A stretch of DNA of 64,000 nucleotides from Pseudanabaena galeata CCNP1313. Its GTDB lineage: Bacteria > Cyanobacteriota > Cyanobacteriia > Pseudanabaenales > Pseudanabaenaceae. The notes under the pieces were generated by a model. That model was not told the DNA's origin, did no database searches, and saw only the letters and a list, made by a program, of their open reading frames with translations. Below, piece after piece: positions 7,631 to 17,700 of this stretch (its first letter is position 1; every line of letters begins with the position of its first letter). The position numbers and the translations under genes were made by a program. The stretch is from assembly GCF_029910235.1 (NCBI RefSeq), contig NZ_CP112874.1, positions 3,348,001 to 3,412,000 on the forward strand, in the 5' to 3' direction.

Positions 7631-8305
7631 TTGTATAAGTACTTATTTATTGACTTCCATACACATAGCGATCGCATATCCCCAGATCTCATCAATCTGC
7701 AAACTTTGCATGTCATTCCAGAATTGCAAGCCGAATCCTTACCTAATATTTGCAGTCTTGGCTTACATCCTTGGTTTGTGCAATTAGCAACATGGGAAAC
7801 GGCATGGGTGAATCTTGCAGATTTAGCAAAATTATCACAGGTGGTAGCGATCGGTGAATGTGGATTAGATCGAAATATTGATTTGCCTTTAGAAACACAA
7901 ATTTCTATCTTTCAAAGACATATCGAACTTGCTGAGGAGTTACAGAAACCACTTGTAATTCATTGTGTCAGAGCATTTGCGGAATTAATTGCGTTAAAGA
8001 AAAACACTAAATCCTCGATGCCTTGGATTATTCATGGCTTCAATAAGAAAGAAGAAGTCTTTCAACAACTGCTCAAGCATGATTTCTATTTCTCCTTTGG
8101 AGCCGCAATTTTTAGCGATCGCTCTCATGTGACTCAGACGATCGCTACTATACCGCAAGGTAGATTTCTTTTAGAAACTGATGATCGCCATGATATTAGC
8201 ATTGAGCAAATTTACGATCGCGCCGCTAGCCTGCGCCATATTTCACTGGAAACGCTGCAAACAGAATTAGTTGAAACTTATCGTCAATTGACTAGGCTGG
8301 GCTGA
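7631..8305 (+). CDS. TatD-type metal-dependent hydrolase
   Basis: 224 residues of the TatD/YcfH amidohydrolase fold. Metal ligands are visible: DFHTHSD at the N-terminus, IGECGLD, VIHCVRA, WIIHGF and LLETDD. It may act as a 3'-5' exonuclease or deoxyribonuclease, as in characterised members. The start is a TTG at 7631; upstream GTG is closed by an in-frame stop, and no ATG fits before the essential HTH motif. The 3' end overlaps the sbcD-like gene by 39 bp, convergently. Confidence 0.8.
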   Translation: MYKYLFIDFHTHSDRISPDLINLQTLHVIPELQAESLPNICSLGLHPWFVQLATWETAWVNLADLAKLSQVVAIGECGLDRNIDLPLETQISIFQRHIELAEELQKPLVIHCVRAFAELIALKKNTKSSMPWIIHGFNKKEEVFQQLLKHDFYFSFGAAIFSDRSHVTQTIATIPQGRFLLETDDRHDISIEQIYDRAASLRHISLETLQTELVETYRQLTRLG

Positions 8306-9583
8306 ATCTTCAATAGAATCAAGTCCATCCATTCCTAAGCCAATCTCACTGAGTAGTTCTTGCGCCGCAGTCAACATTTCAGGCTCTAGATTTTTCAAAT
8401 CCTCGCGAGTACTTAGGTAGGTCTTGAGCGCAGTCATCGGATCGAGCGCTTCGGCTGTACTCAGCTCAGGTAATCGCGTGCGCGGATTTTGGCTAACCAC
8501 TTCAGGAATGAGCGAGTAATTATGGGCGATCGCCATTGCTTCATGTAAGAGGCGATCGTCGATTTGGGCTAACTGTTCGGCTTTGACCTTGTAGATAAGT
8601 CTGGCGATCGCATGATCGATTTTCCCTTTGGCGATCGCTTTTAATAACTTGCCTTGAGGATCTTCCGATTGCGTTACGTCTACTTCCATTGTCCGAAATG
8701 CACGAGTCGGAATTGCACAAAACTCAAACTTCACATTCCCTTTCTCTACTTCTAGCCAACAATAGCCTTTCGATTCATTCTCTTCGCCAAAATCTACTCG
8801 CTCAATACTTCCTGGATAAACCACAAGCGGTTGCGTCGCTAGAATTTGATGACGATGTACATGTCCGAGCGCTACATAGTCAAACGCCTCACGGGTTAAC
8901 ATTGATAATGGAATTGTGAAACCTTTGCCAGCCGCTAAAAATCTCTCCGCGCCATAGGTAGCTGTATCTACCATCACATGCGCCAGTAGAATTGTGGGCA
9001 ACTTGGGATCAAGCTGACGGATTTCGCCTTCGATGACAACTTGCAAGCGATCAATCAGGAATTGACTTACTTCAGTCATCGAAAAGCCTTCTGTTTCCGA
9101 CTTTGTAAGTAAAGTCGATCGCGTAATCCAAGGCAAAGTAATAATCTGAATATCCCCTGCATCTGTGGAAATCCGATGGGTGGCGATCGTGTCACCCACC
9201 GTGAAGTTTGGCACAGCTAAACTGCGATAAATTGCTAAACTCGCACCACCTATACCCTGCGAATGTTGATCGTGATTTCCCACTAATAACACCGTAGGAA
9301 TCCCAGCATCAGCAAGGCGACGAAATTGCTTGGCAAAAGCTTGCTGCACAAGTGGCGGTGGCGTAGCATCAGGAAAGGCATCACCACCAAAGAGAACAAT
9401 ATCGGCTGGCTCGTTAATTGCGCGATCTATACAGATTGTCAATGCTGCGACAAAGTCTTCTAGGCGAGTATTCAATCCTGTTTGCGGATTGACTTTGCCG
9501 TGGGTAGTACTGCCAAGATGAATATCTGAGAGATGGAGAACTTTAATAGTCACTATATTTATTTTGCTTATAGTTATAACCAT
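8267..9583 (-). CDS. sbcD: DNA repair exonuclease, SbcD/Mre11-like
   Basis: Calcineurin-type metallophosphoesterase. Phosphoesterase motifs: VLHLSDIHLGS, LFGGDAFPD, LLVGNHDQHS, LAHVMVD and GHVHRHQ, then a capping domain and C-terminal region (438 residues from the ATG at 9583). SbcD works with the ATPase SbcC on DNA ends and hairpins; sbcC is not in the window. A GTG at 9553, immediately before TIKVLHLSD, is an equally likely start. Convergent overlap with the TatD-type gene. A nuclease of this class is of interest in a genome full of long palindromes. Confidence 0.85.
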   Translation of the reverse strand: MVITISKINIVTIKVLHLSDIHLGSTTHGKVNPQTGLNTRLEDFVAALTICIDRAINEPADIVLFGGDAFPDATPPPLVQQAFAKQFRRLADAGIPTVLLVGNHDQHSQGIGGASLAIYRSLAVPNFTVGDTIATHRISTDAGDIQIITLPWITRSTLLTKSETEGFSMTEVSQFLIDRLQVVIEGEIRQLDPKLPTILLAHVMVDTATYGAERFLAAGKGFTIPLSMLTREAFDYVALGHVHRHQILATQPLVVYPGSIERVDFGEENESKGYCWLEVEKGNVKFEFCAIPTRAFRTMEVDVTQSEDPQGKLLKAIAKGKIDHAIARLIYKVKAEQLAQIDDRLLHEAMAIAHNYSLIPEVVSQNPRTRLPELSTAEALDPMTALKTYLSTREDLKNLEPEMLTAAQELLSEIGLGMDGLDSIEDSAQPSQLTISFN

Positions 9584-9600
9584 CAATGTTATGACAAAAA

Positions 9601-9655
9601 TAAAACCCCAGAGAAAGATGCGGCGCGAAGCGCCGCAACTCTCTCTGGGGTTTTA
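9601..9655. repeat. Palindrome between the DHS-like gene and sbcD
   Basis: TAAAACCCCAGAGAAAGATG... with GCGGCGC-GAA-GCGCCGC core; two mismatched positions in a 26-bp stem. The CGCGAAGCG core is shared with the large palindrome family. Confidence 0.6.
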
Positions 9656-9662
9656 TGTTCTA

Positions 9663-9701
9663 AAAGCAAAAGGGGGGCGCAAAGCGCCCCCCTTTTGCTT
9701 T
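9663..9701 (-). terminator. Perfect hairpin after the DHS-like gene
   Basis: AAAGCAAAAGGGGGGCGC, loop AAA, complementary arm: 18-bp perfect stem, seven bases from the DHS-like stop codon. Ends in TTT on the minus-strand side. Confidence 0.65.
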
Positions 9702-9707
9702 ATGTTA

Positions 9708-10766
9708 CTACACGCCTACAGGTGTAGGAATTTGACTGAAAGCAACAGATGGCTTGTTGAAAACTTGAGCCAATTGACGAGGAGCGCGATCGCACCAGTT
9801 CTTCTTACCGTAGACATAGCCTGCAATCAATGGCAGAGCTACAGTGGCTTCGGAGTAAACCATTTGCTCTTGGACAATATCAACCTTGCCCCAAGAATGT
9901 GCTTCCTTCAAAGTCGAACCAGATAGAGCGCCATCACGCTCGTCAGCAACAGTGATTTGAACTGCATACTTGTGCATTGCTGCCTCGAAACCAAGCAACT
10001 CAGCCGCAACAACGGTATCTTGAGCGAAGTTCTTAGGAACACCACCACCGATCATGAATAGCCCAGTGTGAGGGCTTGCCAACTTGCACTGAGTCAACTC
10101 GCGGAAGTCGCGTACAGAATCGATGCTGACATGCTCTTCAGGAGAGAACCACTGATGATGGACTAAGCCGAAACCTGCGGAACAATCGCTGAAAGCAGGA
10201 ACGAAGATGGGAACTTGATGCTCGTAAGCTGCCAAAACGACAGAGTGACGGTTTTTAGCATTCTTATCGAGGTATGCACCCATTTCATGGATGAACTCGC
10301 GAGAAGAGTAAGGGCGAGGAGGAAGAGAGTTGGCAATTTCGGCGATCGTCATGTCGCAAACGCGCAACTCGTCTTCGTCGATGTAGGTGTCATAGATGCG
10401 ATCGATCGCATTTTCGCGGAGTACTGTGTCATCAGCAAAGGTATCACCGACATAGTGACGAAATCCGAGGGCTTCAAAGAAGTCTTGGTCAACGATGTTT
10501 GCGCCTGTAGAGACAATCATGTCTACCATGTTGTTGGCGATGAGATCGTAGACAACTCCCTTAAGTCCCGCACTAAATAAAGAACCTGCCAAACACAGGA
10601 TGATCGCGCAATCTTTGTCCTTGATCATATCGTCATAGATATGAGCCGCACGTCCAAGGTTTCTACCTTGAAAAGCGGTGTTAGCCATTGCATCAACCAA
10701 TCCGACTACATCAAAAGCTTTGATGTCGATGTGTTCAACGGTCTGTTTAAGTAGTTCGCGTTTCAT
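9708..10766 (-). CDS. Deoxyhypusine synthase-like protein
   Basis: 352 residues of the deoxyhypusine/homospermidine synthase family, which moves an aminobutyl group from spermidine using NAD. The catalytic Lys is kept in LKEAHSWGKV, with SGSTLKEA before it and the NAD-binding stretches IVSTGANIVDQDFFEALG and FMIGGGVPKNF. Bacterial members often act on polyamines, not eIF5A, so the true product is uncertain. The gene has an unusually long upstream region (about 610 bp to the next gene) containing a structured segment at 11015-11175. Confidence 0.85.
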   Translation of the reverse strand: MKRELLKQTVEHIDIKAFDVVGLVDAMANTAFQGRNLGRAAHIYDDMIKDKDCAIILCLAGSLFSAGLKGVVYDLIANNMVDMIVSTGANIVDQDFFEALGFRHYVGDTFADDTVLRENAIDRIYDTYIDEDELRVCDMTIAEIANSLPPRPYSSREFIHEMGAYLDKNAKNRHSVVLAAYEHQVPIFVPAFSDCSAGFGLVHHQWFSPEEHVSIDSVRDFRELTQCKLASPHTGLFMIGGGVPKNFAQDTVVAAELLGFEAAMHKYAVQITVADERDGALSGSTLKEAHSWGKVDIVQEQMVYSEATVALPLIAGYVYGKKNWCDRAPRQLAQVFNKPSVAFSQIPTPVGV

Positions 10767-11014
10767 GATTCTGTTTGTCCTAGATGTTATGTGTTAGTAG
10801 ATGTATGCAAGAAAAATTTGATCAGAATTCAATAACAGAACAAGCAAAATCACACACCTAAGATCTAGGAAGTTTTTCCGCGATGACACATGTTTCAGGA
10901 TTGACAGTAACTATCATTCAAAAGATAGATATTGCTGATTTGAAACATCACACGCCAAAAATCTCTATTAGCCAGAGGTTTTTAACCGCTTATTCAGTTT
11001 TGAAAATATTTAAT

Positions 11015-11175
11015 CTTCTCCATGGTGAGAAGCGATCGACCTAGGTTGTTAACGGTGGTTACAACCCTGATAGTTAGAAGGTCGATCGGAACATACTAGG
11101 TCCTTCACAGGCATCATCCCAAGAAAGAGTAGGATCAGACTCACGTCTTTCACCCAACTTTAGGTTGAGGAGCCA
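11015..11175. ncRNA. Candidate structured RNA or leader, strand unresolved
   Basis: A dense cluster of complementary segments in an otherwise gene-free spacer. Hairpin CTTCTC-CATGGT-GAGAAG (11015-11032); CGATCGACCT (11033-11042) pairs perfectly with AGGTCGATCG (11079-11088), enclosing GTTGTTAAC-GGTG-GTTACAAC. The overlapping segment GACCTAG (11038-11044) can instead pair with CTAGGTC (11096-11102). A further GAAAGA/TCTTTC pair spans 11134-11160. It could be the leader of the minus-strand DHS-like gene, of the plus-strand chemoreceptor, or a free RNA. It does not match a riboswitch class I recognise. The rest of 10767-11384 shows nothing distinct. Confidence 0.4.
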
Positions 11176-11384
11176 ATCACATCCAAGCAATAAAACCAGT
11201 TTTTTCAATTTCTATTTAGCTGAGTGCAATAATACCTAACTTATCATAACACTTTTTTTGTTAAACACAAGCAAAATGGCGCTAGAGAATTTACATATAA
11301 ATTCGTTTAAATATGTATCAGGAGACTTGTAGAGATTTAAAGCCTCCTTCTTGAAACAAAGACGTATTTTCTAAAGGGGCGATC

Positions 11385-14300
11385 ATGATGACAGCGCAGT
11401 ATCAGGCGGCTCTACACTCCTATGCAGAGGGTCGGTATGAAGAGGCGATGCAGCAGTTCTCAGAATTGTTGTATGAAGATCCTCGTAATCCCAAACTACA
11501 TATTTGGTTAGGTGCAACCTTCCGTAAGGCAGGCAAGATTGAGTATGCTAAGGTGCAATACCAACAGGTATTGACTCTTACAGAAGATCCAGATTTGCTT
11601 GATCTTGCAAGTACTTCGCTTGCTCAAATTCAAAATAAGTTAGCTAGTATTTCTCAAAACAATAACCTACAAAAAGACATAGGTTCTATTAATAGTCCTC
11701 ATAATAGCTCTAATCTCAAAGAAGCCAGTTATGCTGATAAGGCTCAGGAAGCTAACTATAGAGCTTTGCAGTTAGAATCCACCAATCTTGGTTCAAAATT
11801 AAAAAGTCCATTTGGCGAAGCTAGTATTTCCTATATTATCGACCATGATGGCTCAACTACCAGTGACCTTACCGTACTAGCAACATCTTCTAATATTCCT
11901 GCTAAACCGAAGGCCTCTAAAAAAACTCAGGTTAACGGTAATGGGATAATTCCTCCGCCACCTGCGATCGCCGCCCAGTTTAAAAGTTATCAGCAAGAAC
12001 AGGAACAACTAACAACTACTCCTCAAGGACAATTGCTGGATGAGCAGACTTTGTTGGTTGAAGATGCGGAAAATATAATGGCTAGGGATCAGGGTCTAGA
12101 AGATATAACGGACAAGGTTACACCTTCAATCTTGAATAAGTCTATCTCTAATATTCAGGAAGTAAGCCAGCAGAACAATCAAAAAATCGAGTTTCCACCT
12201 GTAGAATCATCAGTGATTCTGGGTTGGGGGATGGATTCTCAAAATACAGCTAAGCGCAGCAAAGTTAATGGAAGAAATGCTGGCTCGGCGATCGCATTGG
12301 AGGACATGTTTAAATTTTCTAGTGTCAGCCAAAAAATCACCTTATGGGGTGCTTTAGTTGCGACTATTCCTGCGATCGCCTTGGGGGTAGTAGCTTACCA
12401 AATGGGCAATGGTTTGTTATTGAATAAGGTCAAACAGGCTCAGCAATCGGAAGCGATCACTTTAGCAAATGTGACTAAAAATTTTTTAAAGCAGCAAACT
12501 AATGGTGTGGAAGTGCTTCAAAAATTACTGGTTTCGACCGAAGTAGGACAAAACATCTTACTAAAGCCCGCAAATCCCAAAGTAACTAATCCTCTTGCTT
12601 CAATGCCAATAGCCCAGCAACGACAATATAAGCAGCAGTTGACTAATCGGTTAAATCTCTATGGTCAAGCTTATCCTGATTACACTAGCATTGCGTTGTT
12701 TAGCGCTAATGGAGAGTTAATTGCTCAGTCAAGCCAATCGAAAACCCTGCAAACTCTTAGCCCTAATATCCTCAGTAAAGTAAGTTCTGTGGATAATGTA
12801 TTGTTTAGTAATCCCGTATCAGGGAAAGATGGGGTTCATTTTTATGCAGCTAGGTCAATCAAGAGTTCTAATTCCCAAACAGTCAACATGATTTTGCAGG
12901 TTGAGATTCCTGTAAAAAAATTGGTAAATGATCTAAACAATGGACTCAAAGATGGTAACGATAATAGAAGTTTTTACATAGTTGATGGTGCTAACAAATA
13001 TATTGCTAGTTCCCAACCTGTCACAGTTGGCGAAGATGCGTTAACTAATTTTGCAATGCTCCCCGATCTGCGAACAGCTCATTCCTCTGCTAGCCAAGAT
13101 ACTGTCAAGAGCGATCGCAATGGGCAACTGATTGCCTATGCCCCTGTACCAAATATGCAGACCTATGACATGCTGACTTGGGATGTCTTAACGACTATAG
13201 ACAAAACTAAAGCGACCGCAGGTAATCAAAATTTACTGTTAGTGATTGGTATTGGTATTGCTGCTACGCCTTTACTAGTAGCAGCGATCACCTATGCTTT
13301 ATCAAGGAAACTTAGCACCAGACTTAAGGATATTCGCGCCGCTTTACGAGATCTTAGACAAGGAAATACTGATGTTAGTTTTGGAACCTTAAGTGTGGAA
13401 GGAAATGACGAAATGTCAGACATTTCCTTAAGCATTAATAAAATGTCTGAACAATTTCAGACGATGATGCAGAAGCAAGAACAAGAAAAGCAAAACTTAC
13501 AGTTACAGGTAGTGAAGTTGTTTAAAGTTTTGGCAAAACTTGCGAGAGAAGAAAGGCACGAGGTTAAAGAAGGTGATTTAACCGATGAAAACATCTTGTA
13601 TTTAGGGAAAAAAGTACGGGCTGAAATAGTACAACGACATGCTGAAGTTGAGAGCTATCGCCAACAGAATGAAGACCTACGCAATCATTTGGCGCAAATG
13701 CTCAAGGATATTCAGGCCTTATCTGATGGCGATCTTACGGTTTCGACTCAGTCAGTTGATGGCAGTTTAGCGAATGTTGCCATATTTTTTGATGATGTCA
13801 TCCGTGGATTACAAAATATTGTCGGTCAAGTTAAATCCTCAGCAAACCAAGTTAATTTCTCCCTTGGTCAAAATGAACAGGCAATCATGAATCTGGCTAG
13901 TGTTTCTCAGAGACAAGTCGATACAGTGACGCGATCGCTAACGACAATGCAGATGTCTAAGTTATCAGCAACGAGAATTGTCAGTAATAGCCAGCAAGTA
14001 TTGCAATCATCACAGCTAGTATCAGAAAAATTGTCGGACAGCGATCGCTCGATTGAGGCTGTCATGTCCAAGGTTGGAGAATTGCAAAACACAATCTCCT
14101 CAACGGCTAAGCGCGTCAAGCATCTGGGTGTTGTCTCCCAAAAAATTGCTAAAGCGATTTCTGCAATTAATGAAATTGCGATTAAAACCAACTTTCTTGC
14201 CATCAATGCCACCCTAGAAGCATCTCGATCCAATGCTCCTAATCATGGATTTGTCCTAGTTGCCGAAGAAGTGGGAGAACTAGCTGCTCGCTCAGTTGCG

Positions 14301-14663
14301 GCGACAAAAGAAGTGGAAAGCCTACTCAGCAATATACAAAGCGAGACTAACGCAGTGATGGCGGTAGTTGAATCAGGTAGTAATCGACTATCAGAGAGTA
14401 ATAACTTAGCGATCAACGCTAAGGATAGCCTGCAACAAATTGCCCAAATCTCCCAGCAAATTGATGGATTAGTGGTGGCGATCGCCGAGGCTACAACTTC
14501 ACAAGCCCAAACATCGGAAGGGGTTGCCAACTTGATGAATGATATTTCGCATATGGCAAAAAGAACGCTTGCCTCTTCTTCGGAAGTATCCAAGTTTATC
14601 AAAGCCACACGAGGTTATTCTGGGGAACTCCAACAGTCCTTGTCTCATTTCAAAACTCGCTAG
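11385..14663 (+). CDS. Methyl-accepting chemotaxis protein with TPR N-terminus (PilJ/HmpD-like)
   Basis: 1092 residues. TPR-like helices occupy about 1-85 (ALHSYAEGRYEEAMQQF, WLGATFRKAGKIEYAKVQY), then a low-complexity linker. A first membrane helix at about 318-340 is followed by a periplasmic cache-type domain (about 345-610) and a second helix at about 615-638. HAMP-like segments run from about 640. The MCP signalling hairpin tip is at about 925-985 (EIAIKTNFLAINATLEASR, FVLVAEEVGELAARSVAATK). It feeds CheW/CheA-type proteins controlling type IV pili or taxis; the next gene encodes a CheA-like kinase 64 bp downstream. No CheW or CheY gene is adjacent on the left. Confidence 0.88.
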   Translation: MMTAQYQAALHSYAEGRYEEAMQQFSELLYEDPRNPKLHIWLGATFRKAGKIEYAKVQYQQVLTLTEDPDLLDLASTSLAQIQNKLASISQNNNLQKDIGSINSPHNSSNLKEASYADKAQEANYRALQLESTNLGSKLKSPFGEASISYIIDHDGSTTSDLTVLATSSNIPAKPKASKKTQVNGNGIIPPPPAIAAQFKSYQQEQEQLTTTPQGQLLDEQTLLVEDAENIMARDQGLEDITDKVTPSILNKSISNIQEVSQQNNQKIEFPPVESSVILGWGMDSQNTAKRSKVNGRNAGSAIALEDMFKFSSVSQKITLWGALVATIPAIALGVVAYQMGNGLLLNKVKQAQQSEAITLANVTKNFLKQQTNGVEVLQKLLVSTEVGQNILLKPANPKVTNPLASMPIAQQRQYKQQLTNRLNLYGQAYPDYTSIALFSANGELIAQSSQSKTLQTLSPNILSKVSSVDNVLFSNPVSGKDGVHFYAARSIKSSNSQTVNMILQVEIPVKKLVNDLNNGLKDGNDNRSFYIVDGANKYIASSQPVTVGEDALTNFAMLPDLRTAHSSASQDTVKSDRNGQLIAYAPVPNMQTYDMLTWDVLTTIDKTKATAGNQNLLLVIGIGIAATPLLVAAITYALSRKLSTRLKDIRAALRDLRQGNTDVSFGTLSVEGNDEMSDISLSINKMSEQFQTMMQKQEQEKQNLQLQVVKLFKVLAKLAREERHEVKEGDLTDENILYLGKKVRAEIVQRHAEVESYRQQNEDLRNHLAQMLKDIQALSDGDLTVSTQSVDGSLANVAIFFDDVIRGLQNIVGQVKSSANQVNFSLGQNEQAIMNLASVSQRQVDTVTRSLTTMQMSKLSATRIVSNSQQVLQSSQLVSEKLSDSDRSIEAVMSKVGELQNTISSTAKRVKHLGVVSQKIAKAISAINEIAIKTNFLAINATLEASRSNAPNHGFVLVAEEVGELAARSVAATKEVESLLSNIQSETNAVMAVVESGSNRLSESNNLAINAKDSLQQIAQISQQIDGLVVAIAEATTSQAQTSEGVANLMNDISHMAKRTLASSSEVSKFIKATRGYSGELQQSLSHFKTR

Positions 14664-14727
14664 ATTTTAGTTGTCTATGGGCAAAGATTTTGGCGATATG
14701 AATTATTACTGATTTGAGGATAGAAGT

Positions 14728-17700
14728 TTGTCAGACATAGATGTAATGGATTTTCCCATGATTGAAATATTGCCACAAACCAAGAACATCTTTTCTAAGG
14801 AAGCTCAAACTTTGACGCATGATTTAAAAAATAAAGTCTTAGAATTAGATGTAAACCAGCCAAGTTTTCAGCAACAACTTGACAGCTTAATTTCTACAAT
14901 TAAGTTGTTGAGAGATGCGGCTATCAAAGCTAGTTTTTATATTCCCAACTCACCATTTTTAGAATTAGTTTGCAACTTCGAGTCGTTAATCAACCAATTG
15001 CGCGATCGTCGTGCTGATCTTGATTGGATTACCAAAGAACTAATACTTGAAGTAATCAACATGTCCAATCAAGTAATCGATGAATATTGCTCAGGAATAG
15101 ATTTAGATAAGGATTGGATCGAATTACAGCGTAGCTTGTTTGCTCAAATAAGTGAACATTTGCAATTGGAATCAAATGAGATTAACTCCCCAAGTATTTT
15201 AGAATTAAATAGTAAAGAGAATGAGCCATTTAATTTAGAAGATACCCCAGAAGGTTTACATCTTTTTGATCTAGACTTTGACACAGAAGAAAATCAGGAA
15301 ACTCAAGCAGGATTTTATACAACTTCAATAGAAGATCTAGATAATTCAGATAGTTTTTTAATGATTCAATTGGATCAAGAAGATAATCTTTTGGATTCTG
15401 ACCAATTGTTTCAAGACATATCAGGAAGTTCTATTGATGAATTGACGACTTTATTCCCTAGTTTATTAACAGATACTTTTAGCGGTGATTTGGATGAATT
15501 GACTGGAGACTTGCAGGATTTTAATGAGACGAGGAGCGCTGAAAGACTGCCAATGCCAGAATTGTTGGCTAACATATTTCCAGTAGCACCTACCGAGCAA
15601 TTATTAGGTAATGGGGTCGGCAATGATGACGAGACTGAAATCCAAGGGGTTAAGTGGAATGATCCTGATGTAGATGAAGAAGATCTGGAAGGGCTTGAAG
15701 ATGATCTGGATCATGTTTGGAATAAATTTACAGCAATGGAGTCTTGGTCGCAGCCAAATGATGAAGGTCTAGTCCCTGCATTTGACTTGTCTGACTTTGC
15801 CCTGTCTGAATTATCTAATGATATTGTTGAAAACATGACTCCTAGCAGTGCTTTTGAGTCAAGCGATCGCAATATATCTAGCCTAGATGCAGCGCAAAAT
15901 CTTCAATTCAAGGAAAATCCTAGTTCTCATCCTTCAGATTTAGACAGTAGCTTAATGTTAGCAGAAATGCTCAAAGAAGATTTTCCTGCTTCAGACATTG
16001 ATACGGCGATCGAAGAATCCCCGATCTATCAGAATAATCTTGATGATACTAATTCTTCTTGGTCTGACTTATCGCAAATGAATTTTGGGGACAAAGAAAT
16101 TTCCTATGCTGATTTCTCGGCTTTATCCGTAGACTTAAAATCAGATGTCAAGACTGAAATGGAAGCTGATATGAGTACTGTTGATAGTAATAATCAATTA
16201 GATGTTCAAGTGGTCACAAAAGTTAATGATGCGACGATTCGACTGCCCTTAAATCATTTAGAAATGTTAGGGGATTTATCGGAAGAATTATTAGTTCGTA
16301 AGGGAAGTTTAGATATTTATTTAAGTGAAATCAGAATCTTGTCTGGTGATGCTCAAAAACATTTGCAGCTATTAGAATCTAACTTAGATAGCCAACATCA
16401 AGCGGCGATCGCAGGGTTACACAATACATATGAGCAGATTGCCAATGTAATAGCACTCACTGAACAACAAAACTATGCGATGAGTCAGGATGTTTATCAT
16501 TTAAGGAAAAATCTGCGCGAAGTCCTCAAAAATCCGATTTCTAGTCTTGTGCGAAAATTTCCACGTATTTTGCGAGATCTATCACTTCAGTATGGTAAAC
16601 AGGTGGAGTTGGTTGTCCAAGGCGCTGAAATTGAAGTTGAGAGATTAATCTCCGACATCATCGCTGAACCACTAGAGCTATTGCTGCGAAATGCATTTAA
16701 ACATGGTATCGAATCTCCCCACGAGCGTCAGCAGCAGGGGAAAGTATCCCAAGGTAAAATTGAATTTATGGCAACGCAAACCGATGAAAGCACCATCATC
16801 AAAGTTAGTGATGATGGTTGTGGTTTTGATATAGAAAAAATCCGTCATCAAGTTGAACAAGCGGCTGCGATCGCAGGTATGTCAGGTTTCTCAACAATGG
16901 ATATGAGTGATGAACAGTTAATTGGATTAATTTTTGAGCCAAGTTTTAATCTCGTGCATAGTAAATCCTATACAGAAACAGGAACTAAATTAAGCGGGGT
17001 GAGGAAGAAGTTGCGCGAGTTGGGCGGCACTATTTCGGTACAGTCTCAGAAAGGCAAAGGTACTCAATTCACCTTGGTTTTGCCGAATATCCTCTCCTTA
17101 ATTCGGGTGTTACTCATTGATATCAATCAAATGTGTTTAGCAATTCCCAGTAAAGTAATCTTGGAAGTAATCCCAAGTAATTTCGATAATCTTGATGCTG
17201 ATACGGTAGAGACTCTACCGTGGCGAGATCGCGTACTACCTATAGTGCGTCTCAATTCTTCGCTAAAACTCAATTGTCGCCATAGTTTGAGTCATTCGAT
17301 TCTCCAATCAAACCAATCTTCACAGTCAATCAACCAATCTGAAAGTCAGAAGCCTGCCCATACTGTACCTTCATTTTTAGTAATCAGTTACGAGAATCAA
17401 CTATTTGCATTGCAGACTGATGGTTGCTGGCATGATCAAGAAGCAACATTTCACCAAATTGAGGGAGATATCAGCCTTCCACAAATTTTTCTAGGTACAG
17501 TGGTTTTGGGTAGTAATCAGGCTGTGGCTTTGCTCAATCCTGCCGAACTAGTCACTCAATTTCTGCATCCTATTCTGTGTCCTAATGATGACAATGCTCT
17601 AGCCTCTCAATCGTCCCATTCCAATTTCGAGAATCTTAGCACTCTATCTGACTTTTTTAATGCGGGGGATTCGACATCAGAGTCACCACTTGCTAATCTG

